64,000 nucleotides of DNA, taken from the NCBI GenBank assembly GCA_011800805.1, contig MPNW01000119.1, positions 157,097 through 221,096 of the forward strand, in the 5' to 3' direction. The first letter of the stretch is position 1; each line of letters starts with the position of its first letter. The translations under genes and the position numbers were made by a program. Below the pieces are notes generated by a model that saw nothing but the letters and a program-made list of their open reading frames with translations, ran no database searches and had not been told where the DNA came from. Of this stretch, positions 39,397 through 53,780 are shown in pieces. Source of the DNA: Hirudo medicinalis (Eukaryota; Annelida; Clitellata; Hirudinida; Hirudinidae).

Positions 39397-42300
39397 ATGG
39401 AGTTTCCAACGATGTCGCTAACAAATTTCTTCCTGATTTCGAACATTTTCTTATCAATAGGATTTTCTGATGCTCAAGGTAATAATGTATTTAATTTTAT
39501 TCTCAAATCGACATATTGTCTTAATTTTAATGCATTTTATAATTTAACGTGCTTGAATCTAAATGATTAATGTGAAATTTGCTTATTTCAGACTACTTGT
39601 ATTTTTTTAATGAGACAAATTGGAATTCAGTTGACAATAGGACAAATGTCCAAAACTTGGGTATATATCCTTATAGCTGCTTTGGAAATATTGGAATGTG
39701 TGTCGATGGATTCACAATGGGGTTATGGTTAAAAGCAGATAAAAATGCTGGTGATTTTATATTGAGCTCTGGAGGACAGTCACTAATATCCGAAGGCTTT
39801 TACATTAAAAAAAGCCTTGAGGATGAAATTGAATTAGGGGTCTCTAAAGATGTAAATATCTGGAAAACGAAGATTCCCGTTTACGATCAGTCCTGGTTTC
39901 ATCTTTCCTTTACGTGGAGTTTGCAAAGGGGTCTTTCCGTGTATTTGGACGGAAATTCAATCGGACAAATAAAATCTCCGGAATTAAGGGAATTCTTTAA
40001 AATGAGCTTCGATCCATTTCCAAACGTAGTAGCTGGTTATTCGAACGAAATGGCTTACACCCCAAACAAGTCAAGTTTCGGATTGAAGCAAATGGTTTTC
40101 ATAAATAAAGAAGTAAATGGAAACGAAACATATTCAATTTTTGGTTGGTGATTATTTTTTTGTAACTCCTTTTATAACGCCTCTTGATTCAAATGTATTG
40201 TATTAACCGCAGAAAAAAACAAGGACCTGTTAATCCTTCGCTGTTCGAATGTAAGACCGCTACCTCCTAGGGAAACCGGTCCCATATCCACTTTTCAGAT
40301 CTGTCATTCTTTTTGTTCATCAAAACAATATAATGGCCTGATGTTCAAAAATGGCGCCTCGTGTGAGTGTTTGACAAAAGCAGATTTTCAGAATCTCAAC
40401 CCTACGATTTCTGAATGTTCTACATCCGATTACATAATTGCTTGGGCGTCGCACCAGATTTTCAATACCTCAAAGGCTGTAAATTTAAGCGTTGAAATTA
40501 AACCTGCCAGAAGTTTTTACAATATTACTGAAAACGTTTTACTCAACATTAGGGTTCAGTCTACGAATAAGGTGTTTTTCAAAATTAATTTTGGAGACGG
40601 TGCGACAATTGAAACAAAAGAAAATACCTCCGGACATTTCTGGAACCGAGAGGGAACGTATGCTGTAAATGTAACAGCTGTGGGCTATTTTGCAACAGAT
40701 AGTGTAATTTTAAAAGTGGAAGTAATTAACAATCAGACCGGCTTGCCTCCTGAAAACCTGGCCTTTAAATCAGATATCTCATCTACAGTTCCATGCCAAG
40801 TCAATCTGTCATTGACTGCATTCAGTGAAACAGCCATAAATTGCACCGTTAGACTTGATAAAAACAGTATCCTAGCAGATGGTTCACTACATGTCCTCAA
40901 CAAAAATGACTATTACATATTCCCTGAAAGCGGATTTTATAATTCATCTTTTGCCTGCAGTAACTCATTTGGAACTTCTTCGTTAGAATACTTGGTCACA
41001 GCATCGAATCGAAGCACATCATTACAAAGCATACAAATTTCTGCCGATGAATATTTGGCCTTCCGATTGTTGAATGGGAAAAACAATGTCAACATTTTCC
41101 TGAACAACATAGCTGCAGATTACATAGCAAATAACATTAACGATACTCATGTTATTATCCGGTCTGATGCCTTAAAGCCAGCTGGAGAATACTGCATTTC
41201 ACTTAAATCGATTTTCAACGAACCTGTAATAAATTATATTTACAGAGTTTTGGCGCCACTTGAAAACATTGTTCTCACTGGAAGAACCTTTAGCGCCCAA
41301 GTTGGAGAACTGATAAACTTTGTTGCTGTTGTAACTCAGGGTGATCAGGTCTACTTGTCGTTCAGTTGTGGTAATGGCAGATCGCAGATGTTCTATTATC
41401 CATATCTCCCCAGTCCTATACAGGTGCGGGTTAACTGCACTTATTCCAATCTGGGGAGTTACAATATATCCCTTCAAGTGGCCAACGATATCGGGCAGAA
41501 GTTCTTCGGTAAGGAGGTTTCTATTGAGAGATCATTGAATGCTTGTAACTGGAGTGCCACAAATACTACACATCTCGGTGTTTCAACTTTGTTTGCGTTT
41601 TCTGTGGATGCCGGTAAGATTCCTCCAAACAGCGTTTATCTCTCCATCAACTACGGCGATGGAGCTACCGATAATTTGACTTTGGTGTCAAAAAATAATG
41701 CCTCAATTTTCAAGCACAATCGCGTGTATCCAAAGTACGGCATTTACAAAGTCACTGCATTAGTTTTCAACAACCTAAGTTCTATTTTCCTACCTCCAAA
41801 AATAATTCAAGTCGGTCAACATATTGCATCTCTTGATCTTTTCATACAAGAAAATGTAATAACATTGGGTCAGAAAGTAATCATTACAGCCAAATGTCCT
41901 GAAGGATCTCCTGTTCTTTTTGAAGTCAACATGGGTGACGGTACAATTTTGAGGTTAAGTAGACCAGCGGACTACGTCCAAAACTTCGATTCATATTCGC
42001 TAACAAATTCATCAAATGGAAGCAATTTGAACACTGATATTGAAATATCGTATCAATATAAAGCTATTGGAACCTTTAAGGTGAGCGCATCTGCTTCGAA
42101 CATGTTCTCATCAACAAGTACCAGGTTGTGCCCGTCTATAGTGATGGTGAATGGAGCAAACGGAATCTCATGCTCTGTTAACTCCCTTCACATAGAAAAT
42201 TCTACCGATATTTCAAAACCGTTAGTTGTTATGAGGTCAGCTGTGTTACAACAAACGGTCACTTCTCAACTTATCTGTTCAAAACCCCTTGGAACCTACA

Positions 42301-45300
42301 AACCTCTTTACATCTGGACGGCAGAAAAACTGATTGGGGAATTTTTATGGAAACCAGAACTGGACGTTTGCGAGACAGGATTGAATACGAACTTACTATC
42401 GATTAAAAGCAACACGTTGTGGTATGGAATATATAGACTAAATGTGTCACAAGTGGCCAGTATCGTCATTAATGAGAACACACAAGTGGCCACAAGTTTG
42501 CATTCACAAGCTCAGGTTTCCACTTGTGTCCAAATAGTTGCCACCCCTCTAATTGCAGTAATTACAAGTGATAAAAGTAATTTTTATTCAATCAATGACA
42601 TCATCCGCTTAAACTTGTCCCAATCAAGAGATCCAGATGTGACGTTTTCTAATAAGACCGGCATGACATTTAGTGTATTCTGCTCTTACACTTCCACATA
42701 TGATGGTTTATCGATATCAGAAATTATGAAAAGAGTTTCAGTGGTAGTGAAAAATGATGTCGTCCAAGGGATTTTATATCAATTCAAAGCCAAACCATGT
42801 TTTCCGTCAAAAGCGTCCGTAATGTTCACCAAAGAGCTTGAAATAGCGTTTCTCGCAAAAGATCTTTTAGCTACCGATTCTATAAAGTTCACATTAGTTC
42901 TTTCAAAAGACGAACGTTCGAGCAACTCCTCGGTGCAGTTTTCCGTTTTAGCAACTGATTTATCAACTTCGCCCCTAGATTCCATCGACGGCCTTTTGGC
43001 AAGAGGAGACACTAATGGAGCACTGCAAATACTGGATCTAGTCACAAATGGGTTAAGCCAAACTAATGACTCTCAGGTATTAGTGGGAATTTTGTCGGTA
43101 AATTTTGACATTTTCAACTATTGCTTAAGTTTTTACAGGGTGCCCAGAATGAGAGAACCCAAGTTGGTGTATCTTAACCTCCATTGAACATTAATAATGT
43201 TTCGATGTTTTCCAAAAAATTTTTTATTTGGCTTAAACAAGGTTCGAGGCAGAATCATATCGTGTCTAAATAAAGTTACCGACAATTTGGTCGATGTCAG
43301 CCAGCTAACTAAAACAGCTAAAGTTATGTCAGACGTAACTTCAAATCCAGATGAAGTCACCCCTGATGCTAAAGTAAATGTTTTCGCTACTTAATAAACC
43401 CAGGGTTTCTTCGAGTTTTCCATATTAATCGCTTAATTTTTTAGTCTGACGCTGCCAAAGGACTGAATAATGCGGCAGACAAGGCTCTGGTCTTAACTCA
43501 GGCAGCATCCATTAACGAAGTTCAAGATATTACAAAATGTAGGCACAGAATGTGTTTCCAAATGTATTTTTCGGCCATTAATATATGCAATTTTAACTTT
43601 AATAAAAAGCCATGCTTTCAACCGCCGGGCAAATTCTACCGTTCGCCTCAACGAACCAGACGAATTCTTCCAACTCCGACTTAGTCCGACGAAGGAAGAG
43701 ATCGATCCTCAGTAAGAAAGAGAAAGACACCAAAAACATCACCCAGCTGAGCTGCTGCGAAAAACTGAACGGCCTATGTACTTGGATTGAGCCTTTACCA
43801 CCTCAAGATGAAAACGAAACCTCATTGATAGACGTTGTCGACCTGAAAGTTCACAACTGGACAGAAGAGGAATGTGATCTCACATATCCATGCGATCTAT
43901 TTAGAATCCAGAAGAGATATAATCAATACCTGAAGGGAATCAAAGATGCTGAGAATGCTTTGGTAGTTTATTAAATATTAAATACGTTTCATATTTCAAT
44001 AAGACTAATGAACAGACTTATCAGTCTGGAATAATATTATGATCTTCTCATTGACAACAACGTAAATTGGAAACAAATGAGCTTGCATATTTCGTTTAAA
44101 AGAAGCAGCATGTTATCCACCTCAGCCAATAACAGACTAACTGATTAATTTAAATTTAGAAAAAAGCTACTACAACCAATGGTCTCGGGGCTGTTACCAC
44201 TGTCGGAGGTATCCTGGTCAGTAAACAGGCACCAGGAGGAACAATGGGCATTGAAGCTCCTGGAATGAATCTGACTGTGGCTAATCTTGCGTCTGAGTGT
44301 AACTTCCAGCAAAATTTTCAAATATTATTCTTAGTGAACAGTTTTTAACTCTCTGTTTTGAAATTGTAGCAGCCCAATAATTTCATATTGACAATTCTAT
44401 TGTGCAGCTTCCAGCTCTCCCAATGGATTTAGCATTCCGAAGTCGGTTGGTGGATGTGGAGCAATGGTAATAGTCATTCATTTTGATGATACTGAATCAT
44501 TGTTATAAGCATTGGACTAACAGTCACCTTTAAAAATGTAGCTTTATTAAAGAATACAAACAGAATTTAATCCACTTATAAAGGCACTGGAATCTGGCAA
44601 CCCATTTACTTACGGTGATGGAGTTAGTGATATTTCCGGGGGCGTAAAAACACTACTGTTGACCTCATGCGATGGGAAACCAATAAAAGTGGAGAATTCG
44701 ACAGAACCGTTTACCTTGTGGTTAGACGGTAAGGCTCCATAGTAGCTTTGAAACATGTAGAACTGTGATATAACCCATGATATAAAGCTGATTGTTGTTT
44801 CAGCATCTCCTGAAGAACTAGCTTACAGTGATTTCGTCCTTGAGCATGTCTCAAGCCAAGCCTCCATGAGCTACCACAATATTGATCTTACTTCAAATGA
44901 TTCAGCACTCTTTTCCAACATAGTTCCTCCAGATGGCGTGGTTTTCGACGTTTATGTTAAATATCTTCTTTTCCCCAACAATTCATTTTATGATTGGAAA
45001 ACCTCCATTCCAAATTCAAATGCAACTGGAGATAAACAGTTTCTATTTTTCCCACCGCAAGAAATCACGCGACTTAATGGTTCATACAAAATTGGAATCT
45101 CTCTACACTGTGAGTATTGTGACTGTATTTCATGAAAGATGAATAAAGATGAAAGAATTTTGAGCATATTGCAAAGCTTCCAGTTCTTCCAGTCACATTG
45201 ATCAACATGGATTCAGTAGTCATTAAGATTTAGCTTAGAAATTTAATAAATACATAAATTAATATAAATGTGTCAATTGATTTTAAAAACTTAAAATATT

Positions 45301-48300
45301 TGTTATTCAGTGAACAATTCTGACAGCAGAAACATTTCCTATTCAATGCAAACATACATATCCTCTTGTAAATACTGGAATGAAAATTTAACTTCTTGGG
45401 ACACATCTGGTTGCATTGTAAATTATTTTTTATTTTGGATATACTTGATTTTTAAGAATAACAACTTAATGTTTATTGTAAAATAAATTGTGATCAAAAA
45501 TCATTTGCCAAATCCGAACATTAAACAAGAGTGCAGTTCAACTAACCTGTTCTAAGGTTGGTGATGGAACAACATCACTGAAAACTGAGTGCAGATGCAA
45601 TCACCTCACATCTTTTGCTGGTAGTTTCGTGGTTCCAATTAATACCATAGACTTCAATACTGTCTTTACCACGGAGAAGTTCCTCGAAAGCATTCCAGTG
45701 TTTTGCACCATCATTGCCCTTCTTGTATTATATATACTTGCCATTGTATGGGCCAGACACATGGATAAGGCTGACATTGCTAAGGTTAGCAGAGTTTTTA
45801 TTCAATTTTATTAAATTGTATAATTATAATAATGTCATATTTATAAATATAGTATTATTATTGATTAACATAAGAAAATATTTGGAAAGTGAGGATTAGT
45901 AATTTAATAAAGTTTTCATCGTAAATCATAAAAGTGGGGAGCCTTGCCTCTTGAGGATAACATACCATCGGAGACATATTACTATCATGTTACTGTTCAA
46001 ACTGGAATGAAAAAAAATGCTGGCACAACATCCACACCCAGTTTCATATTATCTGGAGATGAGGCTGACACAGGAGTCAGGAACCTGATAGATGGAAAGA
46101 GAAAGGTTGTGGATCATTTTTATGATTGTATGATAAATGTGTTGTATATATTTCTGTGAAAATTAATAATGCCGGTATCATGACATTTTAAAATCAAATT
46201 ACATTGTGATTCTTGATCTGGGATTTTAAAGGAAATTGCAACAGGAAGTATCAATAACTATATTTTGGCTGTTGACAAGTGCCTCGGTCCATTAACATTT
46301 CTCAGGATATGGCATGACAACTCTGGTAAGGGCTCAAAAAAAGGGTGGTTTTTGGATCAAGTTGAAGTGACAGATGTCCAGACGGGTGAAAGGTGACTCT
46401 GATTTCTATAACATTTAAGAAGAATTTTTTATCATCGATAACCTCCAACACATTTTTCTTTAATTCAGCTTGTTTTATTTACAGTAAAATATGTTTTAAT
46501 TGCAATTTAAGAAATAAAATTTAACATTGATTAAGCTCCATCTCACTTCAGATATTAATTAATTTATTTGCTAATTCTTATTTAAAATTTTTAATTAATA
46601 AGTATTTATTACATTTATTAACCAGGTATTTCTTTGTGTGTGCCCAATGGATGGCAGTGGAGGAAGGGGATGGAATGATTGAAAGAGTGATTCCTGTTGC
46701 TGGAAAAGAAGACATGACTCAATTTGGACAGCTGTTTTCTCATAGTGTTCGAAAAAAGTTCTCTAATGACCACCTTTGGTTTTCTGTGTTCAGTCGACCA
46801 ACTCGTAGCTCTTTCACTCGAGTCCAAAGAATCTCATGCTGTGTTTCTCTCCTCTTCTTGACCATGATTGTCAATTGCATGTTTTTCAAATCTGTTGATC
46901 CAGATCACACAACGAGCGTTCACATTGGACCAATAGAAATAACTCTCCAGCAAATCTACATATCTGTTGTCAGCACTTGCATTATTCTTCCGCCCAGTGT
47001 TATTATAGTTACAATATTTCGGTACACGAAGCCAAAGAGAAACACAGTGCAGCAGCTGAATATCAAAGCTGTCAGTTTGTCTAATTGTTTCAATAACATA
47101 GGTTTCATTCTCAAATATTATTGTAATATTATGCTAAATTTAGAATTCTGGAGGTTGGCAAGCAGTGGATAAGGACTCAGCATTTTGGAGCAGAGCTGGA
47201 AAAACTAAGAAGCAGAGAATGACAGATGCCATTCATAATATCACTACATTTCACAGGAAACTCAAGTACAGGAGCAACAACAATGATGAAAGTTCTGGAA
47301 TAATTAAGAAGAAAAGAGGCTTTAGCTTTCCTTGGTGGACCATATACATTGCCTGGGCTTGTATGAACCTAATTTATTTTATTACTAGATTATTCACAAA
47401 TTATAAATTATAATAAAATTCAACACTACTATAATTTACTTTGTTGAAATGAAATCTTGCTGAACATCAATTTGTTATTGCAGTGGTGTTTCTATCCATT
47501 GTGGCCTCAGCTTTTTTCACAATCCTCTACAGCATGCAATGGGGAAGAGAGAAGTCTCTTGATTGGTTGAAGACATTCTTTTTATCATTTTTCCAATCAG
47601 TCATTGTAGTGCAGCCTGTGAAAGTATGTTGTGTTGTTTGGTTTCAAAATTTCAGAATTGTTGAACTTAAGCACCTTGACTAAAACAAGTTACAACTTGA
47701 ATGATCAAAAGTGAAAAAAACATTTTAATAAACTCAGGTCCTCTTGCTTGCTGGATTTATTGCATGCATTTTAAAGAAACCAGATGTAGAAGAGGAAGAG
47801 AGCATAGATTCTAATATTTTAAAGAATGATGAAGATTTTACTGAAGTTCCAAAGAAAGATATCAAAGGTATTACCAAAACTTGGATAACTATTTATATTG
47901 TAAAAATGTTGCACAATTGTTTTTTTCAAATGTTGTATTCAATATGCTTACATGAAATCATTTTGTTTTATGGATATAAAAATCCTTCAAATTTTAAAAT
48001 ACATTTTTTAAAGAAATACTACGGAGGAGAAACCGAGCAGTTCAGTCTGCAGGCATAATTGATCTAACAAAACTGAAAGAAACTAGGGAAGCAAGACTGA
48101 AGGAGATTCAAATTGAAGCCATCTTGAAGGAATGCATCGTATACATCTTTTTCATTTTGGTCCTTTATTTCATCTCATATCAAGACAAAGACAAGCGTTC
48201 ATTTACTTTTGTCCAACATTTGCAAAACCAATTTTTTGATTCTGGAAACCCCACATTTTCTCAAGTTGGACAATATTTTCTTAAAGATTTTATAAGCCTA

Positions 48301-50242
48301 ATTCTATCATAAAACTTGTTCTTGCTATTGTGAACCTTTTAGATAAGCTCGTATGATGATGTCTTCAATTGGATAAATGACACGTTGATGTCTCAGCTTT
48401 ACACAGATGGATGGTATAATGATCAGCCAACCAAAGACTGGATGGAGTCCATGCAGACCAGTGATCATGTGACCATCAGGCTGGGTGTAGCAAGAATCAG
48501 ACAATTGAGAATCAAAGAGAGTTGGAATTGTTTATATATTTTTCAAACAAACATAACTTAATGAGAGTAATTTCAAACGCTGTTATCATATTTATATTGA
48601 TGAAAGTTAAAGCCAATTTATTCTAAAGCAAGAGATAAACTGAGCATTTGGAAAACTATTATTTCTACAAATTTAAAGCAATTATTTAATGATTCAAATG
48701 TTGTATACTATTTAATTGTGTTGCCCGAATTCAACTATTTTTTTATATTTTATCTATGCCATCTAACAGCCTTTTCTTTTATCTCCAGACACGTGCCGTA
48801 TCCAAAATAGTTTCAAGGCCTTGATAGGACATTGTAGAGCTGATTACAACTGGATCGACGATGATACAGCCTCATATCATGTAGGATGGGATGGAAAACT
48901 CAGCAAAGAAGAAACCAAGATGGCCAAACAAGGTGATTTGGACAAGCACAATCCTTGGCTGTACAGAGACTCTATAGAGCTTAAAAGTACCCCTTACATG
49001 GGCCTGATAAACACCTACAAAGGTGGAGGATACACTTTCAACTTCTACTGCAATCCTAAAAAGACTGTAATGAAATTAGCTGAATTAAAAGCCAATAACT
49101 GGCTTGATGTTAGAACGAGAGCTGTAGTAATTGAATTTACTGTCTACAATGTGAATGCAAATCTTTTTGGTTCTATCATAATGCTGCTTGAATTCCTTTC
49201 AAATGGAGCTCCTATTGCCACACAGGAGGTGAAGGTGTTTAAAATATCGAGCTATGTTGGACCCTTTGGAGTAATTATCATCATCTTCCAGGTAGAAGCA
49301 TTGAGTTGCAATGAATATCCACATACATATTTTCAAGCATTATTCTACGCACTTTACAGATCATATTTGTAATCTTTGTTGTCTACTTTATGGTTCGCAC
49401 AATAAAACTTCTACGCAAGCAAAGAAAAGAATATTTCAATAGTTTCTGGAACATTCTAGAATTCTTGACAATGATCATGTCCATTGTGACAATAGCCATG
49501 TATGCCCTAAAGATAATTTTTGGAAACATGGCCATGGATATTCTTAAAGAAACTGGAGCAGGTTATCCTAACAAAACTTGAGTATTTGAACAATAAATCA
49601 TTTTCAAGCCTACAAATAGAACATTGATATTATATTTGTAATGTTGGTCATGCTGATCTACTTCATACCTTGAAGAGGATTATGAAAGTAAATTTATTAA
49701 TTTACATGCTTTTATTTTCAGGAGACTATGTTAACTTCATTACCATTGGTCTCTGGGCTGAGATATATGGAATTGTTCTTGCCATAGTTGTTTTCCTATC
49801 AACTATCAAATTCATAAATATGCTCAAGTTCAACAAACGACTTTCTATGCTATCAGAAACCATCAAGTTCTCAATAAAAGACATGAGAGCATTTTTGGTG
49901 ACATTCTTCTTGTACTTCTTTGCCTTTGCTCAGTTTGGATATCTCCTTTTTGCTACAAAACTTGATTCTTATTCTAACTTTGCCAACGTGATTGAGACAC
50001 TTTTTCAGTTCTTTATTGGAAGCTTCACATTCAGCGATTACAGTACTGCTCAGCCAATAATGGGTCCTATCTACTTCTTTCTATTTGTTTGGGTTGTTTG
50101 TTTTGGCATGCAAACTATGTTCCTGGTAATTATAATTGAAGCATTCCAAGCTGTGAGAAAAGAAAACCAATTCAAAAAGAATGACTACGAGGTTGGGGAA
50201 TACATCATCGACAAGTTCAAAGGGCTTCTTGGAAGGAATTAG
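39397..50242 (+). CDS. Polycystin-1-like receptor/channel protein
   Basis: A large membrane protein of the PKD1/PKD1L family. Exon 1 (39397-39478) gives a signal peptide. Exon 2 (39592-40143) gives a concanavalin/LamG-like sandwich (GFTMGLWLKADKNAGDFILSS). Exon 3 (40213-43076) holds a WSC-like Cys module (ICHSFC...NGASCECL), about four PKD repeats (NFGDGAT, NYGDGAT, NMGDGTI, SCGNGRS) and a REJ-like segment (NLSQSRDPDVTF). Small exons follow to the GAIN/GPS motif ECRCNHLTSFAG at about 45588 (predicted self-cleavage HL|T). Then come a first membrane helix (about 45690), a PLAT domain (45940-46390), further helices near 46840, 46960, 47335, 47480 and 48125, the extracellular TOP/polycystin domain (48355-49250), and pore helices to NYS...IIIEAFQAVRKE. 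Eleven membrane segments are expected. The tail ends 30 residues after S6, without the long coiled-coil of PKD1. Several small exons are approximate. Confidence 0.9.
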
Positions 50243-50560
50243 AGAAAGATTTGCAATTTCTCTTTGAAACAACTTTTGACACATTCCACATTTCACCTTA
50301 TCACATTAGTAAGAAACCTCACCAATTTATTAAAACAATTTACATAACTGTAAATTAGAATCAGTCAATTTAGGACTTTGGTTTTGTTACTTGAAACATA
50401 AACTTGCATTTAAAATATGAGACAATGGACAAATTAGTTTTTATTTTCAGAAATATGCCTTATAGACAAAATTGGGGTAAGATGGGTGCATACTCATCGC
50501 TTCAAAAACTAATTCATTAGACTGAGATCACAGCATGATAATGACTAGTATCAGTCAATT

Positions 50561-53454
50561 TCACTTTGAACATATGGTTTCCAGGCCAGTGAGAGTAACA
50601 TAGTCCCTCACTCTGTCTGGGAGTTTAAGGCTGTCAATTTTGTCCTTAGGATATAAGCCAAGCTGTTTCCTAATTATTCCTCTGGCCATTTCTTTGAGGG
50701 TTCTTGGCATGCTCAGTACATGTGCAAAAAAAATGGCATATTGCCTCAGAGAGGATTGAGTTAAACGGGCATCCTTGGCATAATTTGTCCTGAAGACTAT
50801 GTCTTTTAAGGTTGTCAGAACATCATAATAAAGCTTATGGCTTGCAATCATTAACAGCTTTGCCATCTTTAAGTTATTGTTTTCTATAGAGCCAAAGAGA
50901 GGATCCAACTCGAGATGTGGATGAGGATCATGATAGATTAAGCAACACTTGCCTGCAAGAAATGTTGGAGTTGCTGACAAAATTTTACCATGATTCATTC
51001 ATATTTAATAACTTATTTACAAAGCTACAAGTAAAACCATTTTTAGCCACACTTAGGATTGCAAATTAGTTTCAACAACTAAATCCAGCCATGTCCAAGA
51101 CCCATTACTAATAACATTAGCTTTATCTAATGGATAACATTATATTGCAAGTGAGTCATACCTCTTCTTTTGAGATTGAGATGGATCAGTGGATCAGCTC
51201 CACTCTGTATCAGCAGAACTGCTACATCCATATGATTCATCTCTGATGCTAAACATATTGGAGACTGACAACCATCTGTCAGCTGACATTAAGAAATTCA
51301 AGTATTTTAAATATCTAAATAAATTTAAAGTAAATTTAAATATGTAAAGTAATTTAATTGGCCTACCTTGTTTACATCACATTTAGCTTCCATAAGTAGT
51401 CTAACAATCTCCAAACTGCCATTCTTTATTGCCGCATGGATAGGAGAACACTTAAATCCCAGATTAACATCAACATTTTTGGCACATAGCAAAGACTTTA
51501 CCATACTTTCATTTTTACTGTCACAAGCTGCCCACAGCGGAGTATAGCCATTGCTATTCATTATGTTGACATCGCAACCTGATTTCAAATGTGATTTCAA
51601 TTTTTCTTAATCTCAAGCGAAGAAATTTCTATGAACATGCTTTTAACTGTAGCAGCAAAGTTACCGCATTTTATCAAAAGATTAACTGCATCCTTGTAAT
51701 CATTAATTACACCCACAAAAAGGGGTGTTTGGAGGTCTGACTTTTCACAAGCATTGAGATTGCTTCCATAATTTATTAGCATTTGTATCAACTACCAAAT
51801 AAAAATTTGTTGAAATTTAAAGCATCCTAAGATTTTAGTGATATGAATGCTTTTATTTGTATTACCTCCAAACTTGATTTGCGAGCCACTGCCAAATAAA
51901 GTGGTGTCTCATTCTGCAAATTCATACAATTGACCTCAATCCCTTTGCAAAATGAAAATGTATGTGGTAATTTTAACCTTAATTAAAGTTCATTATGCAG
52001 TTGCTACATAAACATGCACTGTTTACCAGATCTTAGAAATGTCTCAGTTAGTTCTAACTGATGACCAAGAACAGATGCATGGAGTAAAGTTTCTCTATTG
52101 TTATTAACACTTGCAGTCAATGCTCCATTTTGTAAGAGAACGTTGGCCAGTTCTTTCAATAAAACATATAAATTACAAAGTATGGCTATTAGTTATAATC
52201 TAATCCAACAACAATCTGTATTTAGACATTTTTGTTGCAATACAATACCTGATACCTGTTTCTCCTCTGAGAAGTGCACAAAAAAGTGGTGTGCATCCCA
52301 ACTGGTCTGACATATTAATAGAACAGCCTGCCTCTATCAACATTCTGAACAATTTTAACTGGTTTTCCCGCTGACCATAAATATTAGAAGCTAAAAAAAA
52401 ACGATTGCAGTGATATACTTTTACTTGTGACTTTTTCATATGCTCTGTTTACCTTGACAGACACTTTTGTGGATTGCATTTTGTTTCATGTCAAAGTTTT
52501 GAGAATTAATGTTGCACCCACACTTTATGAGCTCTTTGACCACATCAAGGTTCAAATTTGTAACAGCCTCTATTTGCAATAAATTATTATCAGGAATGAG
52601 ACAATGAGGTATCACTCTTCTGAGACAAATTAAAAAAATACCTGAAAATGGTGTTGAGCCCCTTGAATCAAACTTCTCCATGTCAGCATGATTATTAATT
52701 AGATATGTGACTAAGTCTAGAAATCCATACTTTGCAGCAAATATCAGAGGTGTCCTGCCATACTTGTCTCTGGCATTCACATTACAACCTAACAGGGATG
52801 TCAAAATGTTCATAACTCATAACAGATATACATTTTTATGAAAATACCTGCTTCTATCAAGATTTTCACAATATTAAAATGATTGGTTTCGACTGCTGCA
52901 AACAAAGGAGTTCGCCTTTCGTTGTCAGTCCATTCAATATCAGCTCCAGTCTCGATGAGCAATTTTACAATCTCATGGTGCCCCTTGGATGAACATTTGA
53001 AAAGAGCAGTTTGTCCACTAGAATCACATCTGTTTAAGTAAGAGGCTCGTTGCACTAATATTTTGATGGCACTTAGGCGTCCAAAAGATGCTGCCAAGTG
53101 TAGAGGAGTTAAATCCGAATTATTTGGCAAATCCGGATCGGCGCCATTGTGCAGAAGTGAGGTCAACACGTCGTCACTGGAACCATCACAAATGGCTTTG
53201 GTGAGAAATGTATTACCTTCGTCGTCGATTATCTTATTGAGATCGCAACCGGTGCGGAATACTTTATCCATGACATTGACGTTACCCGTTTGAAAAGCCA
53301 ACTCCGAAGCCGTTTTTCCATTGTACTTGTAATCAACATCTGCAGTTGATCCGAGTAGCCACTCCAAATCTTGCACATTTTCTGCTGCAATTGCCTGTTG
53401 CAACCTTCGCACCGACTTTCTGACTTGTTTCAAAACTTCCCTATCCATGACCAC
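50561..53454 (-). CDS. Ankyrin-repeat SOCS-box protein (ASB-like)
   Basis: A likely substrate receptor for a Cullin5-Elongin B/C ubiquitin ligase. The start is the ATG at 53454 or the second at 53448. The first exon reads MVMDREVLKQVRKSVRRLQQ, then a chain of ankyrin repeats (for example DLTPLHLAASFGRLSAIKIL, GQTALFKCSSKGHHEIVKLL, RRTPLFAAVETNHFNIVKIL). More repeats lie in the next exons (52436-52813, 52200-52439, 51850-52110, 51597-51791, 51325-51600 and near 51200-51290). I count roughly a dozen. The C-terminal exon (50561-50995) ends in a SOCS box: PRTLKEMARGIIRKQLG, then LKLPDRVRDYV. The Elongin C contact position has Ala instead of the usual Cys (MAR for LCR), and the Cul box has LKLP for LPLP. 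It is tail to tail with the polycystin gene, 318 bases apart. The vertebrate ASB paralogue is not assigned. Confidence 0.85.
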
Positions 53455-53714
53455 GCCATTATCTCAGTCCACCAGCTTTTATACACCAAAGTCGCTTTAA
53501 TTTTTACTTCTCTAGCCTTTATACTCTCGTTAGCAACTTGCTTAAAGCGGTTGTTGCTTATTAAGATAGCATCTCAGCAGATTCTCCATAACGAACAGTT
53601 CTATTCCGCTAAAAACAAGAATATTGGTTCAACCGACTTCAAAGCAGTTTCATGCTCATTTATCAACGTGAACGGTCAAACTTAATTATAAAGCAAAGCA
53701 TAGAGAATTTGTAT

Positions 53715-53720
53715 TTTATT
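53715..53720 (-). terminator. AATAAA poly(A) signal, CRIP gene
   Basis: AATAAA on the minus strand about 60 bases after the CRIP stop codon, at a normal distance. It also lies upstream of the ASB start on the same strand. Confidence 0.6.
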
Positions 53721-53780
53721 GAGGCTTCACTAAAAAATACAAAACATCAAGTGACTACAGAAAGCTTTGAATCAGCGACT

